Source of the DNA: Alternaria dauci
Taxonomy: Eukaryota > Ascomycota > Dothideomycetes > Pleosporales > Pleosporaceae
Assembly: GCF_042100115.1 (NCBI RefSeq)
Contig: NC_091278.1
Coordinates: 1,984,001 to 2,048,000 of the forward strand
DNA: 64,000 bases
Reading direction: 5' to 3'
A program made the position numbers and the translations under genes. The notes beneath the pieces were generated by a model. The model was not told the DNA's origin. It saw only the letters and a list, made by a program, of their open reading frames with translations, and did no database searches. Below, one piece after another: positions 1 through 11,600 of this stretch. The stretch's first letter is position 1; the number at the start of each line of letters is the position of its first letter.

Positions 1-514
1 AAGACGCGCCACGATATGTAGGCAACGAGAGCTTGACCACCGCGCCCGACTAGCTTTGCAAGAATTAGCATCCTGAAACGTCTGAAAACACGGTCAAGAC
101 GGGTTAAAGTGTGCCATAACTCACGATATCCCAGGCAATGTCTATAGCTTTCACCTGCGTGAAGCTCATCTTCCCAAATCCCAATGTAATCTGGAAAAAG
201 CCAGAGCTACTGAAGAATCGAAACTTCGAGGGGTCCAGCGCAAAGGAATCATCGGGTAAACAGGCCAGCCCATCTGTAGAACCGGCTCTGAAACTAGGTG
301 ATAATAGGTCAATAATGACAAACAACAAGAGTGTAAGCCATGCTGCGAGGAGTATACAAAGAGCACAGCGCCGCCACTTCCTACGAATGTCCTTGGCCGC
401 TTGTCGATGCGGTTCTAGAAAGAACGTCGTAAAATGTGAGGGCACTGTGCTAGAAGTGGATGAGAATTCAGAAAGCTTCGGTATCATCGTGAGAGCGGAA
501 AAGTAACCACGCAA
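1..514 (-). CDS. Fungal integral membrane protein, N-terminal part (runs off left edge)
   Basis: Partial gene on the minus strand; its 3' part lies outside the window. Exon 1 starts at 514, with a second possible start 9 codons later (MIPKLSEF). It encodes a Ser/Thr-rich N-terminus, a basic stretch (RRKWRR), a strong transmembrane helix (CILLAAWLTLLLFVIIDLL) and a conserved-looking segment ending AWDI. I place an intron at 54-124, with donor GTGAGT and acceptor GCAAAG. After it the frame continues LVGRGGQALVAYISWRV to the edge. The segment around GKMSFTQVKAIDIAWDI followed by VGRGGQAL resembles an uncharacterised fungal multi-pass membrane protein family. That resemblance is from memory and no function is known. 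The join keeps the frame, so I am fairly confident that the gene is real. Confidence 0.6.
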
Positions 515-1594
515 CTATCGCGAACCATCACACGCCCGGTGGTGGATGCAATACAAGTAAAGGCCGTCGGCAACGAGGAAAGCAGGAACACGACGGATGT
601 ATGTGGAAGACTGTACGCCACCCTTGGCCCAGTAAAGTGTGGGCAAACCGGGCGTAAATGACGAGATTGGTTTTGTGCTGGCTGCAGCACCGCCCCCTCG
701 AATTGGGGGCCAGTTTCAAAGTTTACTGCATACTGGCTATCGCACAATGTTGCCGATCGAGTGGCGCAACATACAAGGCCACCAGTTTAAGGACTACAGC
801 CAAGGAAGCAGATCCGCTTGGATTTGTGGATGAGTTTCCACATCGCGGTGGTCGTGGGTGATATCGGCGTCGCTGGAGTGGTGGTCCTACAAGCTGTGCA
901 TCGCGTGTAGTAGGCATTGGTCTTAGCTCGCCCCAATCCTCGCGGTACAAGCCTTGCGGACACTCAGCCTTGCAGGACAATGTGAAAACAAGGCGTCCTG
1001 CCGTGTCGCTGGGTGATTGAGCATCCGGCGCCAACCTGCGGACCGTATCGCGACGCATAGGGGAAGTCAGCGCGACCCTGAGAAAGGGAGGGAAGCGCAC
1101 ATGACACGGTGGCGCTAGGTAGCGCCATCGGTATCATCGACCCTTCCAGCCTTCCGTCCACAGAACGACAAACATAGCAGAAACACGAAACTGCAGACAT
1201 CAGCACGTTAAAAGTAGTTTCCGTCACCTACCTGCACGGAGCACATGCATCGGCGGTTCTCAAAGCATGGCAGAGCAGTACGAGTCTTTTTAGGGCGAGC
1301 TGGGCAGCATAGCAACGCGCGCGCTAACATGATACGGAGAAGTTCGCTTCTCTCGATACAAATCCGAGAGAATGAAAGCGTAAAAGTATTCAATAGGCCT
1401 TACGATAGCACAGGTAGATGTGGCACATATGAGGTGCCTTAAAGTAGGTTTTCTTCATCTCCACCTCTCATCTCATTCAAGCTTGGATTCTTTGCTTTAC
1501 TTTTGTCTATTTGATCTTCTGTCCATATACTTTCTGACAAATCAACACCTACCCACCAAAGCCAGTGAGATATCAATTTTCGTTCAACAACAAC
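515..1594. other. Intergenic, no convincing gene
   Basis: Short ORFs on both strands lack domain features and splice support. The last 150 bases before the BTB gene are pyrimidine-rich and end in CAACAACAAC, as is usual for a fungal promoter and 5' leader. A perfect 8-bp palindrome with a 2-nt centre lies at 1110-1127. Confidence 0.5.
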
Positions 1595-2703
1595 ATGGCT
1601 TACCAAGCGCGCGCCGAGCTCCTGGACACACTCAAGAGGTGACTCGATCATATGCATCAATCAAGCGCTTGCCCAAAAGACTAACACTATCGCAGCTTAC
1701 TTGAATCTGGCGATTACTCCGACTTTGTCATCACCTGTGGAACTGACACGTACAAAGTCCACAAGAATGTGGTTTGCACTCGATCGGGGTTCCTCAAGGG
1801 CGCGGAGAGGTTCGCTGTTAGCCAAGTACGTCATACATAGCCCATAAAGGTGCCTGTCTTCTCTAAAACTGTAACCTCGTATTAGAAGGATACCTGCTAT
1901 ACGCTTTTCTACGATAGTCACAGAACATAGCAAGTGTCTACCTTCAGGGTACCTTCTCGACATGAGGCAACAGGCTAGAGAAACAGATAGCCCCTTCACG
2001 CGCGCAATGGGTTGAGACAAGCTAACGCGCCTAGCAGGAAGCCGCAACTGCCAAAGCCGATCTCTCAGAGGACGACCCCGTGATCGTAAAGCTACTTGTG
2101 CAATACCTGTACGAAGGCGAATACGATATCAAGCTAGCTGACATGACGCTTGATTGTGGTTCAGCTCCACCAGAGGTAGAGTGTCAGAAGAGAGAAGATT
2201 TTTCATACGCCTTTCCACACACATGCGTCACAGGCTGCCCGAATGACTATAAGATCTGCCATCATCACGAGTGTCGCAAGGAAACATGCGGCGAAGCTTG
2301 TGTCAACTTTATATGCCAGGAGTGCTGCCCTAGCTGGGTACTTCGCACGGAATCACTGTCAACGTCCAACCCGTTACAACTCCTGCTCAGCGCTAAAATG
2401 TACGAAATTGGCGACAAGTACGACGTGCCCGGACTGAAGCAACTCGCCCGGAGCAAATTCTCTTTTGTATGCGCCGAGCACTGGGACAGTGTGCAGTTTG
2501 CCCCAGCTGCTCACTACGCCTTCTCTACCACACCCGAGAACGATAAAGGACTCAGAGATATCGTCACCGAGACTATTGCAGCTCATATGGATATGCTCAA
2601 CTCACCAGCAGTTGAGGCGCTGCTCCACGAGTTCAACGGCCTGGCAGTGAACTTACTCACCATACGCGCGAAAGATCTGGGTTGGATCAAGACTACTGGT
2701 TGA
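1595..2703 (+). CDS. BTB/POZ domain protein with Cys/His-rich insertion (tandem copy 1)
   Basis: Three exons (1595-1638, 1696-1825, 2038-2703) join in frame to 279 aa. The N-terminal half is a BTB/POZ fold: SGDYSDFVITCG, then YKVHKNVVC, then FLKGAERF, which is the usual D-x-x-[IV]-x-[CG] ... VHK ... F motif series. BTB domains dimerise and often recruit Cullin-3 ligases or act in transcription complexes. The BTB helices (VKLLVQYLYEGEYD) are followed by a Cys/His-rich segment at about residues 121-155 with CHHHEC, CGEAC and CQECC, which could bind metal. A C-terminal helical part follows (YEIGDKYDVPGLKQLA). Two related genes lie directly downstream in the same orientation with the same intron positions, so this is a local tandem family. 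Function unknown. Intron 2 (212 nt) is long for this window and carries a 58-bp repeat also present 3' of the gene. Confidence 0.8.
1910..1967 (+). repeat. 58-bp dispersed repeat, copy A (inside BTB intron)
   Basis: This stretch lies in intron 2 of the first BTB gene. It aligns without gaps to 2812-2869, with 47 of 58 bases identical by my count. The shared core is GCAAGTGTCTACCTT, followed by CATGAGG. Confidence 0.6.
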
Positions 2704-2811
2704 TGCACATGCACTACGAAAGAGGCTTTGTTTTATATGGTGGAGTCACTGTTTTCTGAGCTGTACCAGTGTGCTAGGAAGGTGTCTTAGAGGTCCTCGT
2801 CATGCTTTATT

Positions 2812-2869
2812 TACGATACTGGCAGAATATGGCAAGTGTCTACCTTTACGGCACATTCCCGGCATGAGG
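2812..2869 (+). repeat. 58-bp dispersed repeat, copy B (3' of first BTB gene)
   Basis: This is the partner of 1910-1967, located between the first and second BTB genes. The 81% gap-free match is well above chance for this length. I see no coding potential, terminal repeats or target duplications, so its nature is open. The rest of 2704-3162 holds no gene that I can support. Confidence 0.6.
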
Positions 2870-3162
2870 ATGCTGGGCGTTTGTTCAGGCTAGCATGCGC
2901 TGCAGAGACGAAATATAACGAGGGCGTCACTACGGGTCGCATACGGAAGTTAATCTAGTAACAAGAAGTTTGATGTGTCTATCAGGATGTCCTAGATAGG
3001 GTATACGTGTGAACAAAGCTTTGACTCTCACCTTCACCTTAGTTTCATAGAACGCTCACGTCCGTGCTTCGCTCTCGCCCATCTCGCTCTCCACGAACAG
3101 GCTTTTCGTCAACGCCACACTCAGTAAAATCAGAGGCCTATAAATTCTCGTTCAAAGAAAAG

Positions 3163-4102
3163 ATGGCCAGGCGCCCTCGTGATGCGCACATGGCTCGATT
3201 GAAGGCGTAAGCTAACGAGAATTTGCAACTATTACTCTCCACTAATACAACTCGCTAGCTTGCTTTCAATAGTCGATTACTCCGATCTGATCATTACCTG
3301 CGGCCCGGATACTTACAACGTACACAAGGCAGTCGTCTGTCCTCAGTCTTTGTTCTTCAAGAAGGCTGAGAGATTTCCTGTGGGTAAGGTACGTCTGGTC
3401 AGTTTGCAAGCATATCAATGTGTAAGCCTGCTAATACTCTCTCTGCAGGAAGCGGAGGAGGGCACGATCGACTTACCCCGTGATAATCCACAGGCCGTGA
3501 GGCTCCTGGTGCAGTTCTTCTACGAGTGCGAATACGACCCCGAGTTGCCTAAGCTAAGTAGATTCGACAAGGCCGGCAGACCGATCATTACGGGGATCAA
3601 AGACGACCAATACCACTACAGCTTCCCTCACTCATGTGAGTCTGACTGCCCAGATGGATACTTATGCCAGCATCATACCTGTATGGAGGGGGGGGGGATA
3701 TGTGGAGAAAGTTGTTTCAACTTTGTCTGCAAGGAGTGCACGAGAATAGCAGGCGATGGCACCCAACTCCTCATCCATGCGATGATGTACGAGGTTGCAG
3801 ACAAGTACGACATCACAGAATTGCGACAACTAGCCCAAGAGAAGTTTTCTCTCTCATGTGATGCCTTCTGGGAGACTGAGCCGTTCGCTAAGGCAGTCGA
3901 ACATGCCCTCACTACAACACCTGAGAGTGATACTGGCTTGCGAAAGGTGCTCGCAGAAACGATCGTCTCCCATATCAGTTTACTCGACAAACCAGCCGTT
4001 GCGACTTTACTTGACACCTATCCCGGCTTTGCACATAGTGTGCTCAGAAGGCTGGCTGAGGAGGCTGGATGGCTGAAGCCAATCGTCAAAGCTGCTTCCT
4101 GA
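3163..4102 (+). CDS. BTB/POZ domain protein with Cys/His-rich insertion (tandem copy 2)
   Basis: Exons 3163-3206, 3259-3388 and 3449-4102 give 275 aa. The first exon is 44 nt, the same length as in the other two copies. The BTB core reads IVDYSDLIITCGPDTY, NVHKAVVC and KAERFPVGK, then AVRLLVQFFYECEYD. The Cys/His insertion contains CESDCPDG, CQHHTC, CGESCFNFVC and KEC. The C-terminal helices (YEVADKYDITELRQLA) match copy 1 closely. Intron 2 is exactly 60 nt without a stop, so retaining it would add 20 residues in frame. A run of ten G bases at 3688-3697 lies inside the exon, encodes the EGGG just before CGESC, and would be prone to slippage. Role unknown; probably a protein-protein adaptor. 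Confidence 0.8.
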
Positions 4103-4329
4103 ACTGATTTGCAAATTGTCACATCAAAGTTATGGATAGTCACTGTAGATGCATTCAAAGCGATGTATACAGTCGAGATTACAAAAGTGTTTCGTAGTTC
4201 AGTGATGACGTTTCTGAAGTGCCGTTTTCTCACTTTCACTTCCGCATAAATTCCCGAACTTTCTGTCCGACAGGAACTTTCTTGGACCCTTCCTCACCCA
4301 CCAACTTCGTTTCAGGAACACCTACCACA

Positions 4330-5389
4330 ATGGGCACACCAGCGCCGAACGCGCATGTGGTAATGATGAGGGAGTAAGTAGAGGTCTATTGCTGACATGT
4401 GCCCCAAAAGAATACACAGCTATCTGCGCTGTAAAGTCTAGCGGGGAAAGAGCTGTGTATACCTTTATGGTAGTCTTTACTGATGAGCAGTACAACTCAG
4501 CCAAATCAAGCACCGTACTAACCAGCACCAAGATTGTTAGCGTCAGGAGACTACTCTGACTTGACAATCACATGCGGAAGCGATACGTACCGTGTCCACA
4601 AGGCTATTGTCTGCAAACGCTCTGGCTTCTTCGAGCGTGCTGAGAGGTTTCCGCGCCCCGCTGGCCAGGTAAGACCACTGTGGACTCTGCGGACACGTTT
4701 GAGATGAATGCTTATCTATCTACCAACAGGAAGCAGGTGAAAGCAAAGTCGATTTACCTCACGACGAACCGGAAATTATACGATTGGTCGTACAGTACCT
4801 CTACGAAAACGAATACGAAGCCGAGTCCGATGAGAGATGCAAGCAGAAACAGGCTGCCGAAGACCTGCTGTCGCAACGCCATCCCAATAGTTGCAAGTAC
4901 AACTTCGATTTTCCCCATAAATGTCACTATTACGATCATAGGTCTGCAACCTCGAGGTATGTTTGCCCGCATCACGTCTGCGCCAGCAACGGCTTTCAAG
5001 AGCTCAACTTCATTTGCACTGTCTGCGCCCCAATCCTCGAAGCAGGCAAGGCCGACCCAAACATGTTACTCCTTCACTCACAGATGTACGAGATTGGCGA
5101 AAAATACAATGTGGCAGGTCTCAAGGTGCTAGCATGCGAAAAGTTCTCTCCGATTTGCGAGGCATTGTGGGACAAGGAAGTATTCGCGGAAGTAGCAGAA
5201 CACGTTCTCAGCACTACGCCCGACAGCGACAATGGTCTGCGAGACGTCTTTTGCAAGACCATTGTATCGCACGTCGAGTTGCTCAATAAACCCGCTGTCG
5301 CAGAGCTGTTGAACAGGCACACCAGCTTCATGTTCAAAGTTCTCAGACATGTAGCAGAAGCAAAGGCAGGCTTAAAGCCATCGACTTGA
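4330..5389 (+). CDS. BTB/POZ domain protein, diverged tandem copy 3
   Basis: Exons 4330-4373, 4533-4668 and 4730-5389 give 279 aa. The first intron acceptor is the AG at 4531-4532. Using it keeps the frame and gives RELLASGDYSDLTITCG, parallel to copies 1 and 2. The BTB motifs are YRVHKAIVC, FERAERF and IIRLVVQYLYENEYE. The Cys/His segment (FPHKC, CPHHVC, NFICTVC) has lost the CG-x-x-C element present in the two neighbours, so any metal site would be altered. The C-terminus (YEIGEKYNVAGLKVLA) is conserved. It sits 227 bp after copy 2 on the same strand and is the most diverged of the three. Function unknown. Confidence 0.78.
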
Positions 5390-5955
5390 GTTAATGCGGA
5401 TAACCTCGTTTTCGTAAGCTCTGCCTCACGCCAGAAAAAGGACCCTAAAGGCATTCGCTGTTGGTTTTGTTAACGTTTTTAGGGAACAAGGACAGTTGTA
5501 TGCCTCCGCAGTATACGTTGCGTCTTGGAAGTTCCTTCGCACCCATCTACTTGACGAAAAAGCCTGCGAGAGCTTATTTCCGACATGAACACAGGAAGAG
5601 GAATAGACTTGGTTGCGTTCATCCAGGCTGTGGGGTCGATGCGATCAGGCAGTACGCTCGAGGTGGCAACGAACAGCGTCACCCAGTCCATACTAGTCTT
5701 TTATCATGCGGCATTAGGGAGAAATTGCGGGAAAATATTGGTGGAGGAAAGCTAGATCCATTCCAGACATCTAATCTACCTCACATTGCGTTCCCTATCA
5801 AGAGTGATTCCATAACGTACAGTCCAGCAACTTGAGCCCAATGAGATAGGAGAAATATGCTCCTTGTAAAGAACCCAACGCCAGTACCGTACCCATCCCA
5901 TAGCATATATCTGTAGACCCTCTTGGGTCATATTAACGATCATTACATGTCACAT
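5390..5955. other. Intergenic between convergent BTB copy 3 and protease gene
   Basis: A 124-codon ORF at 5461-5835 on the plus strand shows no domain, no signal peptide and an ordinary intergenic composition. I treat it as chance. Nothing else is evident. Confidence 0.5.
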
Positions 5956-7756
5956 TTACTGGCTAGCGACGCGCTCCTTGACCTTCTCGAACATGGTCTC
6001 CATCTCCTCAGCGATGAAGTCCTCGATCTCGGCCTCAAGGTGCTGGAGCTTGCCGCCGACGCGGTGGGCGCTGCGGCCGGCAGACTCCTTGGCCTTCTCA
6101 AAGTCATCCTCAATCTCGGAGAGAGAGGGGATGGTGATGCGGAACTCGGACTCCTCCTCGTTCTTCTCGGCAGACTTGGTGACAGTGTAGCCACCCTTCT
6201 CAACAATCTCAGAGTAGTTGGAAGAGCCACCACCGTTCCAGGCGAGGATGTTCTTGGTGTTGCTTGGGACGTCAGAGAGAGCACCAACGGTAGCGACGGA
6301 GATGAGGTTGGCCTTGAGCTTCTTGGGGGTGATGTCGGCGACAGCGTAGGCAGAGTCCTTGGCAGGCTGGAGAGACAGCATGTAGGCAAGGAGACCAGCA
6401 ATATGGGGAGAGGCCATGGAGGTACCAGAGATGGTGTTGGTGGCGTGCTCAGAGCCGATCCAGGTGGAAAGGATGTTGAGGCCAGGGGCGAAGATGTCGT
6501 TGCACTTTCCGTAGTTGGAGAAGTACGCACGCTCGTCAAGGAGGGTGGAGGCACCGACGGTGACGGCGTTCTCAGCAGCAGCTGGAGAGTAGTTGCACGA
6601 GTCGGCGTTGTCGTTACCGGCAGCAACGGCGAAGTGGATACCAGCGTCAACAGCAGCGTTGACAGCCAGGTCGAGGGTGGTGGACTTGCCACCTCCCAAG
6701 CTCATGTTGGCAGCGCTGCCCTTGAAGCCCTTCTTCTTGCCGTCCTTGGCGGCCTTGACAGTCTCAGTGTGCGCCTTAGCAGCGTACTCGACACCCTTGA
6801 CGACGTCGGACATGGTGCCGGAGCCGTTGGAGCGGAGCACCTTGACGGCGTAGACGTGCGCCTTCTTGGCGACACCGTACTTCTTGCCGGCAACAGTGCC
6901 AGAGCAGTGAGTGCCGTGGCCGTTGCCATCCTCATCGTTGTCGCCGTTGGGGATGGTCTTTCCCCACTTGGCACGACCCTCAAAGTCGACGTGCTTGGTG
7001 TTTGTGCCAGTGTCGATGACGTAGACGTCAACACCCTCACCACCGTCGGCAGCGTAGAGGTACTTGTTCCAGGTGCCGAAGCTCAGGGAGTCGCGGTGCG
7101 AGATACGAGCAAGGCCCCAGGGGGAGTTCTTCTCGATCTCTGGCTCGTCGTGGCCGAGAGTGTGGACCTCTGAGTCGCGCTCGATGTAGTCGACCTATCA
7201 AGTTGTTAGCGCCAAGTCTTATGCAGGTACAAGTACCTAGATGGCGTCACGTGTGGTTGCTATGGCGTGCGGAGCCGGAGCTGCGTGCGGAGATAAGGCC
7301 GCCAGGGCCTACTCGAGGCCACGCAGCTCGCAGCAGCCTGAATCGCAGCACACGCGTTTTAGTGTAGATGGAGCTGGAGATGGAACTTACATCGGGGTGA
7401 TTCCGGATGGCCTCGATGGTCTCGTCATCAAAGTGACCAGAGTAGCCCTTCATGCCGGCCATCTCGTAGACGTGCTTGAGGCCATCAAACACTTCGGTGG
7501 TAACAGGGAACTGCGATGAGCGCTTTCGCAGCTCCATGCGCTCCTCGTTGTTCTTGGAGTGGACGCTCTGGACCCAGTCGTGGTGCTTGGAGGCATCCTT
7601 GACGTGCTTCTTGAAGACGACCATGTAGCTGTTGGGCACCTCCTTGGCCGATGTCGATGACAGCACTGGGGCAGCGCCCTTGTGAATGGTCTCTGCCTGG
7701 AAGGTGGGCGACGCGGCGGCCAGGGCCGGTAGCGCGGCGATGAGGCTGTACTTCAT
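5956..7756 (-). CDS. Vacuolar subtilisin-like serine protease (cerevisin/Alp2 type)
   Basis: Two exons (7756-7391 and 7194-5956) around a 196-nt intron give 534 aa. The start has a classic secretory leader, MKYSLIAALPALAAAS. An I9-type propeptide follows (NSYMVVFKKHV ... HPDVDYIERD). The mature peptidase S8 (proteinase K-like) domain carries the catalytic triad Asp183 (VYVIDTG), His215 (GNGHGTHCSGT) and Ser381 (SGTSMASPHIAG). The oxyanion Asn is in AAGNDNADSCNYSPA. An acidic, helical C-terminal tail (IEDFIAEEMETMFEKVKE) follows the catalytic domain, as in fungal vacuolar proteases. Members of this family degrade protein in the vacuole and include the mould allergens Alt a 15 and Cur l 4. Codon use is strongly C-biased, which suggests high expression. 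The gene appears intact. Confidence 0.93.
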
Positions 7757-8636
7757 GATTGCGGTAGCTCGCACAGCGAGGACTAGAAAGACAAGCGTAA
7801 AAGGGAGATGAAAGGGGCTTGATTGATGAAGGAAGGGGGGATGGGAGGGAGGCGTGTGATGTGGAGGAGAGATGGGGATGCAGCTGGGGTAGCTATGGCG
7901 ATGGGAGCTTCTTATCAGGACCTCGGTGCATGGCCCGGGCGCGCTAGGTGGATGACGCATGACCTATATCCGCGCCCGCGCGAGTGAGGCTGGGGTGAGC
8001 TAGCGCACGCGCCATGAGTATCAGATGAATGATACATGGTTGGTATCAGGGCGGTGGTGGCAACGACAGTCGAGTGGTGGAGGCGGCCGTGGACATGTTG
8101 GTCCTGCGAGATGAGTTGGTATGGACGAGTATCCGTCTGGCGTTGGACGGGATGCAGCAGCCTACGACACGTCCAAACAGCCATCCCCCCCAGGGTCAGC
8201 CACAATGCGTCCTCACGTGAGGCGATAGTCAGAAGCTCACCAAGCGGCCCGCGTGAGACACGGAGCGCTGTCTATCATAACTGCATTGGCGGTCTAGGCA
8301 GGCTACGTGCACTGTTTTTGTAAATAGCGCATTCTTTATCAGTTGTCCCTTGCTTGGTTGCTTGCGACGGCGCGACGTTGCTGGGCGGCTGCCTGAGCTG
8401 TGGAGTGACAGGGATGAGCTTGGATGAGCGGGTTAGCAGCAACCACGACGACGAACGCGGCGCCCGCCCGCCGCAGTCAGCCCTCGCCATACGCCATCCC
8501 ACGACGAAAAAGACCCCGCCATCCGTCTCCGCGCGCTCGAGCTTCAGGTGCGGGTTTGGCGCTCTGGAGACATGAAGGTGCCGTCCACGCAGCCATCGTC
8601 CCCGCCAAATTTCCGCCGCAGCGGCCTTGACTAAAC
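7757..8636. promoter_or_regulatory. Divergent promoter region between protease and BEACH gene
   Basis: About 880 bp separate two divergently transcribed genes. On the protease side the minus strand is CT-rich just upstream of the start, typical of strongly expressed fungal genes. I see no clear TATA box or reading frame of note. Assignment as a shared promoter rests on geometry alone. Confidence 0.5.
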
Positions 8637-11600
8637 ATGGCCACGACGCGGCCTCACAGGTCCTCGACGGCCGCCTCCAGACTCCCGCCCATGAACAACC
8701 AGATAGCCGAACTCCGGAGCCTAGCGGACGAATTGATCAGAGCGTCCGAAACCACGCCCCCGACCGCCGACGTCCTCCACAGCCAGAGCAACGCGCTCCG
8801 CCGCATGCGCCAGCTGCTGATCGAGTCCAACGACCAGACACACACCAAAGATGCCTTCCGACATGTCCGCGGCTTCGAGACGCTCCTCGTTACCCTGCGC
8901 TCGCTCTCTGGCTTCTACAGGCCTGCCGAGCTGCCCGCCCCCGACCGCATCGACTTCTTCGAGGTCATCAAGGGAACACTCGATGTCCTGTCCGACGCGC
9001 TGAACGAGCATGCCGGTAACAGGCGCTTCTTTGCAAAGCGCGTCGAGCACGGCGGCTGGAGTGCTTTGGAACAAGCCCTGGGCAGCACCGGCATCTTCGG
9101 CGGGCAGTCACAGAGCAGGCGCGACGATGCTGGCCAGGAGCAGCTGTTCGGCACCCTGTTTGCTTTTGCATTGGGCGAAGAGGCCATGACACGCATATTC
9201 AGAGACATTGACAAAAAGGTCGAGAGCATACGTTCAAGGCAGGAGGAAGACGCCACCCCCGATGGCGAATCACAAGCTACCGAAATCGTAGTCTCCAGCC
9301 CGCGGTCCATGTATAGTGACACCGACATCGATCTCGACCCCCTGCGCAGCCAAGTTCGCGCTATATTCAGCGGCAATGAGATACTGCAGAACCCAGACAT
9401 CATTCCAACCATATTCCACTTCTGGCGGGGTTTGTCTGGCGAAGACGTACCAGGCACACGGTCCAAGGCTCTCTCTGTCTCGGTGTTGCTTGCCATTCTC
9501 GAGATTGTTTCCATCTCTTCCTACAACAAAGCTGCTCTACATGTTACTGGCGTCCTGAGTACAATCTTGCCTCTTCTTTTTGAGAACAGGTGCGCTCCTG
9601 TAGAAGCTGGCCTACTGCTAGAGTTGGCCGATGGCCTAGTGCAGTACGGTATAAACAAGCTCGACGATGCATACTACCTCTTCCGCAAAGCAGCATCTTC
9701 CGAGTCGGCCGCCGAGTTTCTCTTACGCGGTATGCGCTCGTCTCGCGACCCGCCCTTTATACAGTTCGATCTCTCTCTGCATGGCTTCAGCGCGATTGAA
9801 CTGCCAGACATTGGTCGTCCTTTTCCGCCCATGTCTACGGGAGGCGGATACACGTTCGCTGCCTGGATACGGGTCGATAGATTCGATACCAACTGCCACA
9901 CTACACTCTTCGGCGCCTATGATGACACGCAAACGTGTTTCCTAATGGCATATCTGGAAAGAGATAGTCGTTGTTTCATCCTACAGACCTACATGGGTCA
10001 TTCTCCTGGCGTTGTGCCTAGTGTCCGGTTTAAAAAAGCACCTCGTTTCGAAGCGGGCCGGTGGTATCACATCGCTGTTGTTCACAAAAGAACAAAGGCT
10101 ATTGGTATGGGTGCTGCCAAAGCATCACTTTTTGTAGATGGTGAGTTCACCGAGACTATGAAGGCACACTATCCTTCACATCCTCCGGTTCTAGATAGCA
10201 GCCAGGAGAGCTTTGCCTCCATGTCTTCTAGCGTGTCGAAGCACCACATCCTCGCTTTCCTGGGGACACCACGGAACTTGGCGCCCCGACTGGGCAGAAA
10301 CGTCATCGCTTCTAAGCTCTCAGTTGCTTCATTCCACCTCTTCTCTGAGCCCCTGTCAGATGAGCTGATCGCCGTATACCACAAGCTTGGTCCTCGTTAC
10401 TGTGGAAATTTCCAAGATAGACTTGGGTCGTTCCAGACCTACCGCACGTCCGCTGAGCTTCATGTTCACAACGAGATACTGCATCCTGGAAGGGAGGAAC
10501 GGTCCGACATCGTAGCAGCTATTCGGGCGAATGCAAGTCATCTCATGCCAGAATCCAAGATTCTGCTGAGCTTTTCCCCTAGTTCCGTCATGGATGACGA
10601 TGACAGAAATGCCATCGATGAATCTCAGCTGATCCGATCCCTCTCACGAGAGTCGGCTAAAACACTTCACAAGTATACCAGACTGCATAGTACTCCAATC
10701 ATCATCAACGCTGCCGTGCCTTCAGTCAACGATGCACTGTCTCAGCCAAGAGGATTTGGACGACTATCGGGTGACCCTGTCGTTGTCGTTCCCCAGTCGC
10801 TCGATGACGCGATCTGGCGAATCGGCGGATGCGTGGCCGTCGGTCTGAAGTTGGTACAGTCAGCCCAGACTCTGGACAGTATGCTTCGTTCTGTCAACAT
10901 CTTACTCGAAGCTGTTGGAGGCAATTGGCGAAATTGTGAGGCCATGGAGCAACGCAACGGATTTGCTGTTCTGGCCGAGGTTATCCGCCAAAAGATCGGG
11001 TGTGCCATGGGGGGATTGGTTGGGCGCAACCCGTCTTCGTTAGATGTGACACCAGAAGACTGCGAAAGTTTTGTTATGCGGTTACTGCGAATCGTCCTTC
11101 GGTTCGTTGGCTATGATGAAAATGAGCCGACCGAGTCACTCATCATCAATCCTCTCGCATATAGGGTACTTCTGGTTGATCTAGAGATCTGGCGCAGAGC
11201 TACTTCAGTGGAAACCCAGAAGTTATATTACCTGCAATTCGCGCACTTTGCCAAGGGCAGTAAGCATCATCATTACAACGCTAAGCGATTTCACAGGATA
11301 CGTACGTATAGCTGCATGACGCGCCGACCCTAGCTAACATACCAAAGGAGTCGTCAAGCGTCTTACAGATGCTCTCAAAGGAGAGAATTTCACACCACAA
11401 ACATTCAAACTATTCCTTGATGCGTTCAAAGCCTTGCTCGTCATCAATTTCAACGGAGAAAACGCGAGATCGCTCTCTCTATTCGTTACGTATGCGCTGC
11501 ATGACAGCCGCGCATCATATGCCAAACGGGGGTTGCGGCCAAAAGCGAGTGTCGCCCGCCTTCGTAAAACTACACCAACATTGACGCCCGAATCAACTCC

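Noticed and set aside
723..1100. 125-codon minus-strand ORF left of the BTB genes
   Set aside because: Arg/Pro-rich random-looking sequence without any recognisable feature.
5461..5835. 124-codon plus-strand ORF 3' of BTB copy 3
   Set aside because: No domain, no signal peptide, no splice signals, and composition like the surrounding intergenic DNA.
5923..7173. 416-codon plus-strand ORF opposite the protease gene
   Set aside because: It is antisense to the intact subtilisin catalytic exon and arises from its strong C-ending codon bias. The sequence is low-complexity G/V/L with no domain.
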